Positions 1-9,366 of a stretch of DNA of 64,000 nt are shown in pieces; position 1 is the first letter of the stretch; each line of letters opens with the position of its first letter. A model generated the notes under the pieces. It was given only the letters and a program-made list of their open reading frames with translations, ran no database searches and was not told the DNA's origin. The stretch is from Thiohalocapsa sp. PB-PSB1 (GTDB lineage: Bacteria; Pseudomonadota; Gammaproteobacteria; Chromatiales; Chromatiaceae): assembly GCA_016745215.1 (NCBI GenBank), contig CP050890.1, forward strand, positions 6,820,001-6,884,000, given 5' to 3'. Position numbers and translations under genes: made by a program.

Positions 1-421
1 GCCGCCGGAGGCCAAGGACGAGGACGCGACCGGGCAAGCGCTGCAAAGCACGGAGGCCCGAATTGGACCCTACGAATTACAGGATTTCACTATTTATTAC
101 ATCACTCGCTATGGTCTCAAGCCCAGCAAGGTTGCATTTCTGGCCTGGCATGCCTGGCACGACCGCAATCAGGGTCACTGGCCCGACAATCTGCCAGAGC
201 ATCGCCGTAACCAATACGACCTGGCCAGCATCCGACATTGGCTGGAGCTGTTTCTGTACCGATTTTTCACCATCAGCCAGTTCAAGCGCAGCTGCATGCC
301 GAACGGCCCCAAGGTCGGTTCCGGTGGTTCCCTGTCACCACGCGGCGACTGGCGGGCACCCAGCGATTCCGAGGCATCGGCCTGGCTTGAAGAACTTCGA
401 CGCAATGTGCCGAAGGGTTGA
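1..421 (+). CDS. nadE: Glutamine-dependent NAD(+) synthase, C-terminal part (5' end outside window)
   Basis: The frame is open from the window edge (codons in phase with base 2) to a TGA at 419-421, giving about 139 C-terminal residues. The product would make NAD from deamido-NAD using ammonia from an N-terminal glutaminase domain. The visible part has blocks typical of the end of the long bacterial NAD synthase: IGPYELQDF, then RYGLKPSKVAFLAWHAW, RFFTISQFKRSC, PKVGSGG and SLSPRGDWRAPSD. The start codon and the catalytic Glu/Lys/Cys residues lie outside the window, so whether the gene is intact cannot be judged. It runs opposite to the next genes. Confidence 0.9.
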   Translation, partial: PPEAKDEDATGQALQSTEARIGPYELQDFTIYYITRYGLKPSKVAFLAWHAWHDRNQGHWPDNLPEHRRNQYDLASIRHWLELFLYRFFTISQFKRSCMPNGPKVGSGGSLSPRGDWRAPSDSEASAWLEELRRNVPKG

Positions 422-507
422 CTGAGCATTTCCCGCAGTGCGCAATCGCGATGAGATTGTGCAGCTATTCGGGGGGTCGTGTTCAAAAATTGCCGGACCC
501 AGGGAGG

Positions 508-680
508 GTGCTGCCTGCATAGAAGGTTCGGCTATTCAACCAGAATGAAGTGCCTCATATTCTTTGAAGGCAGCGTCCAGCAAATATCCGCCCAACAAAC
601 ATCAGGTTTCTCGCGCCCTGATGTCATGTCTTTTCGATTCCGATTCAGATCCCGATCCCGATCAAGTCGCGCTGGGCGGG
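508..680 (+). repeat. Dispersed intergenic repeat R1, copy A
   Basis: The repeat begins GTGCTGCCTGCATAGAA, continues through GCTATTCAACCAGAATG, and closes with TTCTTTGAAGGCAGC at about 560-574, so GCTGCCT and AGGCAGC can pair. A tail follows containing ACATCAGGTTTCTC and TGTCATGTCTTTTCGAT. The same order recurs at 37060-37205 and inverted at 35510-35622. Downstream, CTCTGCGTCTCTGCGGTGAA (716-735) is another short repeat that reappears inverted near 14935 and 62176. No gene is recognised in 422-824. Confidence 0.7.
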
Positions 681-824
681 TTGCGGGTGAGGCGCCTTGG
701 CCCCTCTGCGCACTCTGCGTCTCTGCGGTGAATTCCTTACATTTTTGAAGGCAGCACTCCCCAGGGATAAGGCGATTTTCGAACCCGATCCCTGATCCCA
801 AAGAAGACTTGGCCGTCTTGTCGG

Positions 825-1286
825 CTAGGGTTGCTCGGGCAGGGTATCCTGGTCCGCGGCCCAATGGATCACCCATCGATTTTGCTCGCGGCGCAGGCGC
901 ACCATCATGAAAGGCCGCAATGCCCAGGGGCCATGGGTGAAGTCCTCCGGGGTTGGAAACCAGGCCAGCGCGGAGTCCTCGTCGTGTTCGATGATGCGTA
1001 CCTGATACGGGGTCCAGGTGGCCATGTCACCATCTTGGGTGCGGGTGAATTCGGTCAACTGCTCGGCAATCTCGGCGCTGAAGCCAAGCCGATAATGGTC
1101 GTAAAGCTTCTGCCAACTGTCATAGCGTTCGGGATTGCGCCAATAGTCCGCTTCCAGACTATAAGCCTGGATGATTGCTTCGGCGATTTGCTTTGTTTTG
1201 GCATCCTCGCCAATCTCGAATCCCGCGCTCATTGCCGCGTCGAGCAATAGCAGAGCGATCACTACCGGGAGTACCGGATTTTGCAT
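825..1286 (-). CDS. Hypothetical exported protein
   Basis: This is a 153-residue protein of unknown function. With the start at 1286 it opens with MQNPVLPVVIALLLLDAAMS, a short hydrophobic stretch that looks like a signal peptide or N-terminal anchor. A longer in-frame start at 1382 adds 32 residues that would overlap the hairpins behind pckG, so I prefer 1286. The mature part is rich in Trp and acidic residues (for example ADYWRNPERYDSWQKLYDHY) and has no motif I recognise. It lies directly downstream of the pckG terminator on the same strand, so it is probably transcribed separately. Confidence 0.6.
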   Translation of the reverse strand: MQNPVLPVVIALLLLDAAMSAGFEIGEDAKTKQIAEAIIQAYSLEADYWRNPERYDSWQKLYDHYRLGFSAEIAEQLTEFTRTQDGDMATWTPYQVRIIEHDEDSALAWFPTPEDFTHGPWALRPFMMVRLRREQNRWVIHWAADQDTLPEQP

Positions 1287-1340
1287 GGAATGAAAAAGTC
1301 GAAACGCCGCGCAAGCAAAGTACTTACGCGGCGCCGGTAA

Positions 1341-1363
1341 AAGGCCCGCTGTCCCAAGCGGGC
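1341..1363 (-). terminator. Rho-independent terminator downstream of pckG
   Basis: On the minus strand GCCCGCT and AGCGGGC form a 7-bp stem with a 6-base loop, followed at once by CTTTTACC. It sits about 58 bases after the pckG stop. Immediately before it is a perfect 20-bp palindrome (1368-1387, core GGTGATATCACC) that could be a second hairpin or a protein site. Confidence 0.7.
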
Positions 1364-1420
1364 TTGTGACCGGTGATATCACCGGTCGCGGACCTGTCGT
1401 CCAATCATATCAGCCAGGGA

Positions 1421-3283
1421 TCAGTGACCGACGGCACGCGCCAGATCCCAGATCTTGGGCGAGTGATACAGCCGTGCCAGTTGCAACTCGCGCTCCAGTT
1501 CCATCTCATGCGGCAGACGATCGCCAAAGCGGGTGAATAGTTCCTCTTGCTCGACAGTCTCTTGACGCGCCACCTCCTGGTCGATCTTCATGATGGCAAA
1601 GAAGTCGTCGGGCTTGAACTCGAGGCCATCCCAGGTCAGATCGTCCCAACCCGGCAGCCAGCCGAGGGGGCTTTCGATTGCTAGGGCGCGGCCATCGCAC
1701 CGGTCGATGATCCATTTCAGCACGCGCATGTTTTCGCCGAAGCCCGGCCAGATGAATTTCCCATGCTCGTCCTTGCGGAACCAGTTGACGCGGAAAATCG
1801 GCGGCGGCGTGGCGACATGCTGGCGACCGATGCGCAGCCAATGCTTCCAGTATTCTGCCATGTTATAGCCGCAGAACGGCAGCATGGCCATCGGATCCCG
1901 GCGCATTGCTTCCTGGCCAATGGCGGCGGCGGTGGCCTCCGAGCCCATGGTCGCGGCCATGTAAACGCCATGCTCCCAGTTGTAGCTCTGGAAAGCGAGC
2001 GGGAAGTTCTTGCTGACACGTCCACCGAACAGAAAAGCCGAAATCGGCACGCCCTTCGGATCTTCCCAGTCCTCGTCTATCGACGGGCACTGGCTTGCCG
2101 GTGCGGTAAAACGCGAATTGGCATGTGCCGCCGGGCGTCCGCAACCGGGGGTCCAGTCGTTGCCCTGCCAGTCGATCAGGTGTTCCGGCGGCTCGTCGGT
2201 CAGCCCCTCCCACCAGACATTGCCGTCGTCGGTCAATGCCGTATTGGTGAAGATGGAGTTGGCCTCGCAGGATAGGAGCGCATTCGGATTGGAGTCTGCA
2301 TTGGTGCCGGGGGCAACGCCAAAGAAACCATATTCCGGATTGATCGCATAGAACTTGCCGTCTTCGGGGTTTGGCTTGATCCAGGCGATATCGTCGCCGA
2401 CCGTGGTGACTTTCCAACCCTCGAAGCCCTTGGGCGGGATCAGCATGGCGAAGTTGGTCTTACCGCAGGCACTCGGGAATGCCGCTGCGACGAAGTTCTT
2501 TGTTCCTTCAGGGGATTTTACGCCTAGGATCAGCATGTGCTCGGCAAGCCAGCCCTCGTCGCGCGCCATCACCGATGCGATACGCAATGCCAGGCACTTC
2601 TTGCCCAATAGCGCGTTGCCGCCGTAGCCGCTGCCGAATGACCAGATCTCGCGGGTCTCGGGGAAGTGGCTGATGTACTTATCATCGACGCTGGGCGCAC
2701 AAGGCCAAGGAACATCCTGCTCGCCGGGCGCCAGCGGGGCGCCAACGCTGTGCATGCAGGGAACGAACTCGCCGTTTTCGCCGAGCACGTCCAATGCCGG
2801 TTGTCCCATCCGGGTCATGATGCGCTGGTTGACCACGACATAGGCCGAGTCGGTGATCTCGACGCCGATATGAGCGATCGGCGAGCCGAGCGGTCCCATG
2901 CTGAAAGGGATGATGTACATGGTGCGACCGCGCATACAGCCTGAGAAACGCTCCTTCAGAATCGCACGCATTTCGTCCGGTGCCATCCAGTTATTGGTTG
3001 GCCCCGCGTCTTCCTCGCGCTCCGAGCAGATGAAAGTACGGTTCTCGACGCGGGCAACATCGCTGGGATGGGAGCGCGCCAGGAAGCTGTTCGGACGCTT
3101 TTCCGGATTCAGCCGGATGAAGGTGCCACCCTGTACCATTTCTTCGCACAACCGGTCGTACTCCTCCTGCGAGCCGTCGCACCAGTAGATGCGATCTGGT
3201 GTGCAGAGTTCCGCCATTTCGTCGATCCAAGCCAGCAACTTTTTGTTGCTGGTGCGCTTTGCGCCATCGTGTTTGGTGGTCAT
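1421..3283 (-). CDS. pckG: Phosphoenolpyruvate carboxykinase (GTP)
   Basis: This 620-residue cytoplasmic enzyme interconverts oxaloacetate plus GTP with PEP plus CO2 and GDP, linking the TCA cycle to gluconeogenesis. It has the expected length for the GTP-dependent family. The kinase-1a/P-loop block AAFPSACGKTNFAML with the reactive Cys is present near residue 275. Other family blocks are IPFSMGPLGSPIAHIGVEIT, GSGYGGNALLGKKC and WKVTTVGDDIAWIKP. The start at 3283 is preceded by AGGAGAA on the coding strand, a good ribosome binding site. It appears monocistronic, with a hairpin terminator at 1341-1363. Nothing suggests damage. Confidence 0.97.
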   Translation of the reverse strand: MTTKHDGAKRTSNKKLLAWIDEMAELCTPDRIYWCDGSQEEYDRLCEEMVQGGTFIRLNPEKRPNSFLARSHPSDVARVENRTFICSEREEDAGPTNNWMAPDEMRAILKERFSGCMRGRTMYIIPFSMGPLGSPIAHIGVEITDSAYVVVNQRIMTRMGQPALDVLGENGEFVPCMHSVGAPLAPGEQDVPWPCAPSVDDKYISHFPETREIWSFGSGYGGNALLGKKCLALRIASVMARDEGWLAEHMLILGVKSPEGTKNFVAAAFPSACGKTNFAMLIPPKGFEGWKVTTVGDDIAWIKPNPEDGKFYAINPEYGFFGVAPGTNADSNPNALLSCEANSIFTNTALTDDGNVWWEGLTDEPPEHLIDWQGNDWTPGCGRPAAHANSRFTAPASQCPSIDEDWEDPKGVPISAFLFGGRVSKNFPLAFQSYNWEHGVYMAATMGSEATAAAIGQEAMRRDPMAMLPFCGYNMAEYWKHWLRIGRQHVATPPPIFRVNWFRKDEHGKFIWPGFGENMRVLKWIIDRCDGRALAIESPLGWLPGWDDLTWDGLEFKPDDFFAIMKIDQEVARQETVEQEELFTRFGDRLPHEMELERELQLARLYHSPKIWDLARAVGH

Positions 3284-3509
3284 GTGGTTCTTCTCCTAAG
3301 GTTGGTCTTTGGTTTGAAAACGGAAAGCGACGGGTAAGTCGTCGCCGGCAACTGAATTTTCGTTGAACAGGCAGCCTGTAAGCCAAGGCAGTCTAGCGAC
3401 TGCGCAATAATAAATCGCATTCGCGCAATCGCGTACCCTGAACTTCGTGCGACTATTTCATCAGCATATTTTTGTCATTGCAGGCTTGCCAGCCTGGAAG
3501 TATGGCCTG

Positions 3510-4412
3510 TTAGGCTCGGTTCGGCAAATCCGCCAGACAAAGATCCAGGGACTGCCGCCAGTCCGGCAAGACTAGACCAAAGGTACTGCGAAATTTACTG
3601 GTGTCAAGCACCGAATAGGCAGGGCGCGGTGCGGGCGCCGGATATTCGCTGGTGGGAATAGGAGTCAGTTCACAGGTGCTGCCCGAGGCGCGGCGAATCG
3701 CCTGCGCAAAGCCATACCATGAGGTCGCTCCGGCACTGGTCACGTGATAGACGCCACGGATGCGCTCCATGGTCAGATCGCCGATGAAGACCCGATGCAG
3801 GATTTGGGCGCTGACCTCGGCCAGCATCCGACTCCAGGTCGGCGTGCCGATCTGATCGTTCACAACGCTGAGTTCGGTGCGTTCGCGAAATAAATTCAGC
3901 ATGGTCAGCAAAAAGTTACTGCCTCGCACACCATATACCCAGGCTGTGCGCAACACCAGCGCATCGGCATTGGAGTCGAGCAATGCCTGCTCGCCCGCAA
4001 GCTTGGTTTCGCCATAGATGCCGAGGGGATCGGCCTTGTCCTCCTCGCGATAAGGCCGCTGGGTCTTGCCGGAAAAGACAAAATCGGTGGAGTAATGCAG
4101 GATGGGAATCCCCGCCTCCGCGGCCAGCTCTCCAAGCAGGCGCGGCGCGTCGGCATTGATTACGCGTGCCAGGTCATAATCGGTCTCGGCGCGATCCACG
4201 GCGGTGTAGGCTGCTGCATTGACGATTGCATCGGGGCAGGTGTCGTCGAACGCCTTGCGCACGGATGCGGTGTCCAACAGGTCGATGGCTGGACCGGTCT
4301 CGCCGCCTATGGATGCGGCGATGACCTGTCCGACCGGCGCCAGGGTTCGGCGCAGTTCCCAGCCAACCTGGCCATCGGAACCGATAAGCAAAATACGCGG
4401 ATGGTCAGACAT
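3510..4412 (-). CDS. rfbD: dTDP-4-dehydrorhamnose reductase
   Basis: The 300-residue product would reduce dTDP-4-keto-L-rhamnose to dTDP-L-rhamnose, the last step of the nucleotide sugar supply for O-antigen or other rhamnose-containing glycans. The N-terminal Rossmann motif ILLIGSDGQVGWEL, the YSTDFVFSG block and the catalytic YGETK (YxxxK) are all present, and the length fits the RmlD/RfbD family. The partners rfbA, rfbB and rfbC are not nearby, so the gene is an isolated member of the pathway here. It is followed by 97 bases and the pckG promoter region, and preceded by ssb on the same strand. Confidence 0.93.
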   Translation of the reverse strand: MSDHPRILLIGSDGQVGWELRRTLAPVGQVIAASIGGETGPAIDLLDTASVRKAFDDTCPDAIVNAAAYTAVDRAETDYDLARVINADAPRLLGELAAEAGIPILHYSTDFVFSGKTQRPYREEDKADPLGIYGETKLAGEQALLDSNADALVLRTAWVYGVRGSNFLLTMLNLFRERTELSVVNDQIGTPTWSRMLAEVSAQILHRVFIGDLTMERIRGVYHVTSAGATSWYGFAQAIRRASGSTCELTPIPTSEYPAPAPRPAYSVLDTSKFRSTFGLVLPDWRQSLDLCLADLPNRA

Positions 4413-4493
4413 GAGGACGGTGCTCCAGGACGCAACACTGGCCGGCCATCAGCCACGGCCAGGGTGAACAGGGTACAGGGAGAGGGAATGAGA

Positions 4494-5018
4494 TCAAAAC
4501 GGAATATCGTCGTCAAATCCACTGGTGTCCGGTGCATCGACGCTTGGAGCGCTGGTGTTGGGTGCGCTGCTCGGTGGCTGCGCCTCGGTTGCCGAGCCGA
4601 ATCCTCCGCTGCTGGGTGTGGGCTGCTGATTGGTGCCGTAATTCGGTCCTTGACCGCCGGCTTGGCTGCGGCTGTCGAGCATTTGCATCACGCCACTATA
4701 GCTCCCAACCACAATCTCCGTGGTATAGCGATCTTGGCCTTCCTGGGTCTGCCACTTTTTGGTTCGCAATGAGCCCTCGATATAAACCTTGGAACCCTTG
4801 TGTAGATATTGTTTGGCAATTTCCGCGAGTTTTCCCCAGATGACCACCCGATGCCATTCCGTGCGTTCTTGGGGCTCGCCGGTGTTGCGGTCTTTCCACT
4901 TCTCGCTGGTGGCAAGACTCAGATTGGCCACCGGGTCTCCGCTCGGTGCATAGCGAACGTCCGGATCGGCGCCAAGATTGCCGATCAGGATCACCTTATT
5001 GATCGTTCCACCCGCCAT
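4494..5018 (-). CDS. ssb: Single-stranded DNA-binding protein
   Basis: The 174-residue SSB binds exposed single strands in replication, repair and recombination. The N-terminal OB fold is clear (INKVILIGNLGADPDVRY, then TEWHRVVIWGKLAE and YIEGSLRTKKW). A Gly/Gln/Pro/Ser-rich linker follows, and the protein ends in DDDIPF, the acidic tip that recruits partner proteins. Size and architecture match proteobacterial SSB. It lies just downstream of the YajR-like transporter gene on the same strand, 123 bases apart. Confidence 0.97.
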   Translation of the reverse strand: MAGGTINKVILIGNLGADPDVRYAPSGDPVANLSLATSEKWKDRNTGEPQERTEWHRVVIWGKLAEIAKQYLHKGSKVYIEGSLRTKKWQTQEGQDRYTTEIVVGSYSGVMQMLDSRSQAGGQGPNYGTNQQPTPSSGGFGSATEAQPPSSAPNTSAPSVDAPDTSGFDDDIPF

Positions 5019-5141
5019 GTCTTTCTCCCGTCTGCCCCGTGGAGCTGACTAAGCTGAGTTTTGATTCTTCTGCAATCTGCCGGGCAACTGAAAGGATTTC
5101 TCGACAACCTCGCTGCTGAGCACCGATTGGCTGTACTCCGG

Positions 5142-6581
5142 TCACGAACCGACAGAAATACTCTCTAATCTTGCCCAATCAAGGGTTCCATTGTCTACCT
5201 TCAGATAGGCCACCCCTTCATCAATGACGATCACGGCTTCCTCGACGCCAGGAATGGCCAGCAGCTGCGCCCTTAACGCTGGCGCTTGCTCGGCCAGCAA
5301 AACGCCGAGCGGCAGCACATGGCTGCTTAGATTATCCGGTGGTCGCAATGTTGACACCACGCCCAGCCAGACCAACCCGGAGCAGCCGGCCAGCAGGTAC
5401 ACCGCTTGTGGCCCGAACTGCTCGTGCGCCAAACCGCCCAACAGCCCACCGAGGAAAGCCCCGATGAACTGCGAGCTGGAAAATACGCCCATTGCCGTAC
5501 CCTTGTCGCCCGCGGCAGCGGCCTTGGATACCAGTGACGGCAGTACCGCCTCGAGCAGATTGAATACCGTGAACATTACCGTCAGCAGCAACAGGGTAAT
5601 CCATACGGAGTGATCGAGGGCAGCGAAACCGAACATCGCGGCGGACAATGCCACGGCAGCGCCGATCAGTACAGGCCGCACCTGACCGGCACGCTCGGCA
5701 GCGATGATGAAGGGTACCATCAAAACGATGGCCAGCAGCACCACGGGCAGATAGATTTTCCAATGCGCCGCGACGGGCAGCCCGGCTGCCTGCAATGACA
5801 GCGGCAGCACGACAAATAGGCTCACCATGGTTAGATGCAGCAGGAAAATGCCAACATCGAGTCGCAACAGGGTGGTATTGACGAGCACGCTCGAAAGTTG
5901 GCCCAACACCGTCTCGGTGTCACGATGGATGGTCGAATGGTCTGGTGTCGGCACGATGGTTGCCAGCACCAGCATACCGACTAATGCAAAGCCTGCGGTC
6001 AGCCAGAAGATGCCATTGACCCCAATCAGTTCGCCCAGCACCGGCCCGAGCACCAGCGCGGCAGCAAAGGACAATGCGACGCTGATGCCGATGGCGGCCA
6101 TACTGCGGGTGCGCACCGACTCGCGCGTTAGATCCGCCGCCAGCGCGGTGATCGCCGCGGCAATGGCACCGCTGCCCTGAAGCGCGCGACCGGCGATGAC
6201 TGCATGGATGGAGTCGGCGCTGGCGGCCACCGCGCTGCCGATGGCGAAGATGATCAATCCGGCAAAAATCACCGGTTTGCGCCCGATGCGATCCGACAGC
6301 AGCCCAAACGGGATCTGGAGTAATGCCTGGGTAAGTCCGTAGGCGCCGATCGCCAGTCCCACCAGCATCGGCGTGGACCCGGCAAGGTCATGGGCATACA
6401 GGGCAAAGACCGGCAAGATCATGAACAGGCCCAGCATGCGCATGGAGAAGATCATCGCCAAGCCCGTCGCCGAACGCAGTTCGAGCGGCGTCAGGGCAGG
6501 CAGCGGGACAGATGCTGAAGACGGGTTGGATTTAGCACGAGACAAGTCGAAATACCTCTTGAGACGGCGGGCAATCGGCAC
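5142..6581 (-). CDS. yajR: YajR-like MFS transporter with C-terminal YAM-type domain
   Basis: This 479-residue inner-membrane protein has about 12 hydrophobic segments. The MFS signature between TM2 and TM3 reads GLLSDRIGRKPVIF, and the conserved TM4 block GRALQGSGAIAAA is present. After the last helix comes a soluble tail of about 70 residues (from RPPDNLSSHVL) ending IPGVEEAVIVIDEGVAYLKV, consistent with the ferredoxin-like YAM domain of E. coli YajR. The overall match to YajR is strong, but the substrate is not established for the family. A basic N-terminal extension precedes TM1, so the true start could be internal. Confidence 0.85.
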   Translation of the reverse strand: MPIARRLKRYFDLSRAKSNPSSASVPLPALTPLELRSATGLAMIFSMRMLGLFMILPVFALYAHDLAGSTPMLVGLAIGAYGLTQALLQIPFGLLSDRIGRKPVIFAGLIIFAIGSAVAASADSIHAVIAGRALQGSGAIAAAITALAADLTRESVRTRSMAAIGISVALSFAAALVLGPVLGELIGVNGIFWLTAGFALVGMLVLATIVPTPDHSTIHRDTETVLGQLSSVLVNTTLLRLDVGIFLLHLTMVSLFVVLPLSLQAAGLPVAAHWKIYLPVVLLAIVLMVPFIIAAERAGQVRPVLIGAAVALSAAMFGFAALDHSVWITLLLLTVMFTVFNLLEAVLPSLVSKAAAAGDKGTAMGVFSSSQFIGAFLGGLLGGLAHEQFGPQAVYLLAGCSGLVWLGVVSTLRPPDNLSSHVLPLGVLLAEQAPALRAQLLAIPGVEEAVIVIDEGVAYLKVDNGTLDWARLESISVGS

Positions 6582-6606
6582 AGCCCGAGTGTAGACACCT
6601 ATGGTA

Positions 6607-7776
6607 TCAAGTCAACAGCCGGGATTCGTCAGGCGCGTCGACCCAGTGCGTGAGTTCCCGCAATATGGTGGTGGCATAGCTGCCCGCGGGCAACTGGAAA
6701 TGCAGTAGCCACTGTCCCGTTTCGAGCGGACTCAGAGCCATGTCCATGGGTCTCAGCCTCAGCGGCCGACGTTCCTGTCGCAGACCCGCGGCAATCAGGC
6801 CATCACACCAAGCCGGGAAGCGTGCCGCAACCCCGGATTCCAGCTTTGCCACCTCGCCTGCGGTCAGCGCATCGCCTGTCCCGAACAGCGGTCCGGTAGG
6901 TTGCGCATCGCCGCTGTCGATGCGTTCGCGAATGCCAGGGTCGATGATCTCGGCCAGAAAGTGAGATTGGCTGCCTTGCAGCTGCAGTCGTTCCCCGGGC
7001 AGAGCTGTCTGCCAATCGCCACGCTCCACCCTCAATGCCAGCACTTCGTTGAAAAGTTGCGAGCGAGCCGCCGAGAGCCACAACCCCCGCAAGTGCCGAC
7101 TGACCTGCGGGCGCTGTCGATGGGCATGGCCGACCTGGTGACCAGGCTGGTAGTTGGTCGGCTGATCTGCCAGCTGATTGGGCCGATCTTGGCGAGCAGA
7201 GCGAAACAGATCGTCGGCACGATACAGATTGCCTTGATTCCGACCAAATCGCTGTGGACCAAAATAATTCGGTACGCCTTGGGTTGCGATCTGATCCATG
7301 CGTTGTGCCAGTGCATCGAGATCGCCCTCGACATTGCGCAGCCGAATTGCGAAACGGTTACCGACAAGCAGGCCGCGGCGCAATTTGCGCCGATGCCGGT
7401 GGCTTTCCAATAGCTCGATACTAGCGGGCAGCCGGGACTCCCAATTTGGCTCTGGACGTGCTCCCAGATGCAGTGAAAACCACTGTGTAGTTACCGCATG
7501 GCGGTCCTTCAGCCCAGCATAGCCCACCGCTTTTGACGATACGCCAGCGATGGCCGCCAAGCGCTGGGCAACCCATTGGGTGTTCGCATCGGTTTTACGC
7601 ACCCGCAGCAGGCAATGCTCGCCATCGCCATCCGCGGCAAACGCGAGTTCTTCATCGACTAGGAAATCTTCAGCGCGGCTGCGCAATCGACATTGAATCG
7701 GCGGCTCGCCGTAAGCGCGCGGCAATGTCGGGAAAGACCGCCAAGTCGGCGGCGACGGCTGGCCGACGCAGGTCAT
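6607..7776 (-). CDS. truD: tRNA pseudouridine(13) synthase TruD
   Basis: The 389-residue enzyme isomerises uridine 13 in tRNA. The catalytic motif GYAGLKDRHAVTTQW with the nucleophilic Asp is present, as are NYFGPQRFG and GNRFAIRLRNV. I place the start at 7776 because ATGA there overlaps the ispF stop (7773-7775), a usual arrangement for these neighbours. A longer frame to 7881 would lie wholly inside ispF and lacks family similarity. It is the last gene of the ispD-ispF-truD cluster. Confidence 0.93.
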   Translation of the reverse strand: MTCVGQPSPPTWRSFPTLPRAYGEPPIQCRLRSRAEDFLVDEELAFAADGDGEHCLLRVRKTDANTQWVAQRLAAIAGVSSKAVGYAGLKDRHAVTTQWFSLHLGARPEPNWESRLPASIELLESHRHRRKLRRGLLVGNRFAIRLRNVEGDLDALAQRMDQIATQGVPNYFGPQRFGRNQGNLYRADDLFRSARQDRPNQLADQPTNYQPGHQVGHAHRQRPQVSRHLRGLWLSAARSQLFNEVLALRVERGDWQTALPGERLQLQGSQSHFLAEIIDPGIRERIDSGDAQPTGPLFGTGDALTAGEVAKLESGVAARFPAWCDGLIAAGLRQERRPLRLRPMDMALSPLETGQWLLHFQLPAGSYATTILRELTHWVDAPDESRLLT

Positions 7777-8243
7777 TCTTCGAGCAACACCACGGCTGAT
7801 GCAGCGATGCCCTCGCCGCGCCCGGTAAAACCCATCCGTTCGGTGGTGGTGGCCTTCAGGTTGATACGTGCCGGCGGACAATTCAGATCGTCGGCCAGGA
7901 TGTTGCGCATGGCCTGGATGTGCGGTGCTAACTTCGGCACTTGAGCGACGATGGTCAGGTCGGCGTTGTGCACCCGCAGCCCCAATTCAGCGAGATCCCG
8001 CATGACCCTGCGTAACAGGATGCGGCTGTCGATGCCGGCGAAGGCGGCGTCGGTGTCGGGAAAATGGTGGCCGATATCGCCGAGGCCGGCGGCGCCGAGC
8101 AGGGCGTCGCAAAGGGCGTGGATTGCCACATCGCCGTCGGAATGTGCGGCCAGGCCTTGGTCATGTGGGATTTCGACGCCGGCGAGCACCAGGCGGCGAC
8201 CCGACGCGAAGCGATGGGCGTCAATGCCTTGTCCAATCAGCAT
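7773..8243 (-). CDS. ispF: 2-C-methyl-D-erythritol 2,4-cyclodiphosphate synthase
   Basis: The 156-residue enzyme cyclises CDP-methylerythritol phosphate in the MEP isoprenoid pathway, which in a phototroph feeds carotenoids, bacteriochlorophyll and quinones. The metal-binding GQGIDAHRF and the family block GLAAHSDGDVAIHALCDALLG are at the expected positions, and the length is typical. The gene overlaps ispD by 7 bases at its start and truD by 4 bases at its end, so the three genes are almost certainly translated from one message. Confidence 0.97.
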   Translation of the reverse strand: MLIGQGIDAHRFASGRRLVLAGVEIPHDQGLAAHSDGDVAIHALCDALLGAAGLGDIGHHFPDTDAAFAGIDSRILLRRVMRDLAELGLRVHNADLTIVAQVPKLAPHIQAMRNILADDLNCPPARINLKATTTERMGFTGRGEGIAASAVVLLEE

Positions 8244-8956
8244 AGTCGGCCCTGTTGTTGGAGAAAAAAACGTGCCAAGGCTAAATCCTCAGGGTGGGTG
8301 ATCTTGATGTTGTCAGCGCGGCCTTTTACCAACCGCGGCTGTAAACCGAGCAGTTCCACGGCGCTGGCATCGTCGGTGACGATTGCGTTGTTCGCCTCGG
8401 CTTTGGTCAGCGCCCGGCGCAGCAAACCGAGACGAAACGCTTGCGGGGTAAATGCCCGCCATAAGGATGCCCGGGGCACGCTCGCATCCACCTTACAGCC
8501 ATCGGCTGACTGCTTGATGGTGTCATGTAAAGGTACCGCCAGCAATGCGCCCACCGACTCGTTACGCAGGACGGCGATCAGCGCATCGAGATCCTCGGGA
8601 TGTAGACAAGGCCGCGCAGCATCGTGCACCAATACCCAGTCCTCGTCTTCTGCGCCGTCTTGCGCGGCCAGCAGTTCCAGGCCGTTGGCGACCGAATTGC
8701 TGCGTTCGTGCCCTCCACAGGCCCGGCGTACATAAGGATGCTCGGCAAAGCGACTCTGTGGCCAGTAGCGGTCTTCAGGGCTCAGCGCAACAATGCAGCC
8801 GCTGATGGCGGGATGCTCGGTAAACAACCCCAGCGAATGATCGATGACCATACGCCCAGCCAGATCCAGGTATTGCTTTGGCCGTTCAGCACCGAACCGC
8901 CGACCAGCGCCGGCTGCTGGGATCAGCGCCCAATGGCGCGACTTAGGGGATGTCAT
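8237..8956 (-). CDS. ispD: 2-C-methyl-D-erythritol 4-phosphate cytidylyltransferase
   Basis: The 239-residue enzyme transfers CMP from CTP to methylerythritol phosphate. The nucleotide-binding loop IPAAGAGRRFGAERPKQYL is present at the N-terminus, and DWVLVHDAARPC and VTDDASAVELLG follow as in the family. It overlaps ispF, which acts two steps later in the same pathway, and lies 54 bases after ftsB on the same strand. That is the classic gammaproteobacterial order ftsB-ispD-ispF. Confidence 0.97.
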   Translation of the reverse strand: MTSPKSRHWALIPAAGAGRRFGAERPKQYLDLAGRMVIDHSLGLFTEHPAISGCIVALSPEDRYWPQSRFAEHPYVRRACGGHERSNSVANGLELLAAQDGAEDEDWVLVHDAARPCLHPEDLDALIAVLRNESVGALLAVPLHDTIKQSADGCKVDASVPRASLWRAFTPQAFRLGLLRRALTKAEANNAIVTDDASAVELLGLQPRLVKGRADNIKITHPEDLALARFFLQQQGRLC

Positions 8957-9010
8957 CTATTCTGCATTTTTGCTGGTCGTTTTATTGGCAACGGCTTGCG
9001 CGGACCGCCT

Positions 9011-9304
9011 TCAAGGGCCAGGCTCATCTTCTGGGGTCTCGATGACCTGCAGAAAAACCTCGCCGCGCTGGATCATGCCCAGTTCGCTGCGAGCCCGATC
9101 TTCAATTGCCTCGAGCCCGGTTTTCAGGTTTTGCACCTCTGCCGACAGGGCTAGATTGCGTGCCCTCAGGACATCCAGTTCAGCACGATGTTCGGCAATC
9201 TGCGTGCGCAACGCATGCAATTCCTCAAAGCTGCCCTCGCCGACCCAGAGCCGGTACTGCAGCATCCCGAGTATAACGATCAATGTCAGTATCAGCCAGC
9301 GCAT
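9011..9304 (-). CDS. ftsB: Cell division protein FtsB
   Basis: This 97-residue bitopic membrane protein of the divisome bridges FtsL and FtsQ. A single N-terminal transmembrane helix (LILTLIVILGMLQYRLW) is followed by a heptad-rich coiled coil (ELHALRTQIAEHRAELDVL, LALSAEVQNLKTGLEAIEDRAR). The tail RSELGMIQRGEVFLQVIE is the usual FtsB ending. It lies between eno and ispD, the conserved location. Confidence 0.95.
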   Translation of the reverse strand: MRWLILTLIVILGMLQYRLWVGEGSFEELHALRTQIAEHRAELDVLRARNLALSAEVQNLKTGLEAIEDRARSELGMIQRGEVFLQVIETPEDEPGP

Positions 9305-9366
9305 GGCAGTGGTGCCGGATACCGGCCAGGGGCGCGTAAGGCGTGCCCCGTGCCGGCCTGGACCCG

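Noticed and set aside
1368..1387. 20-bp palindrome as a regulatory operator
   Set aside because: It lies in the 3' region of pckG next to a clear terminator hairpin, so a second hairpin is the simpler reading.
7776..7881. N-terminal extension of TruD to 7881
   Set aside because: The extension lies entirely inside ispF; ATGA at 7776 is the better start.
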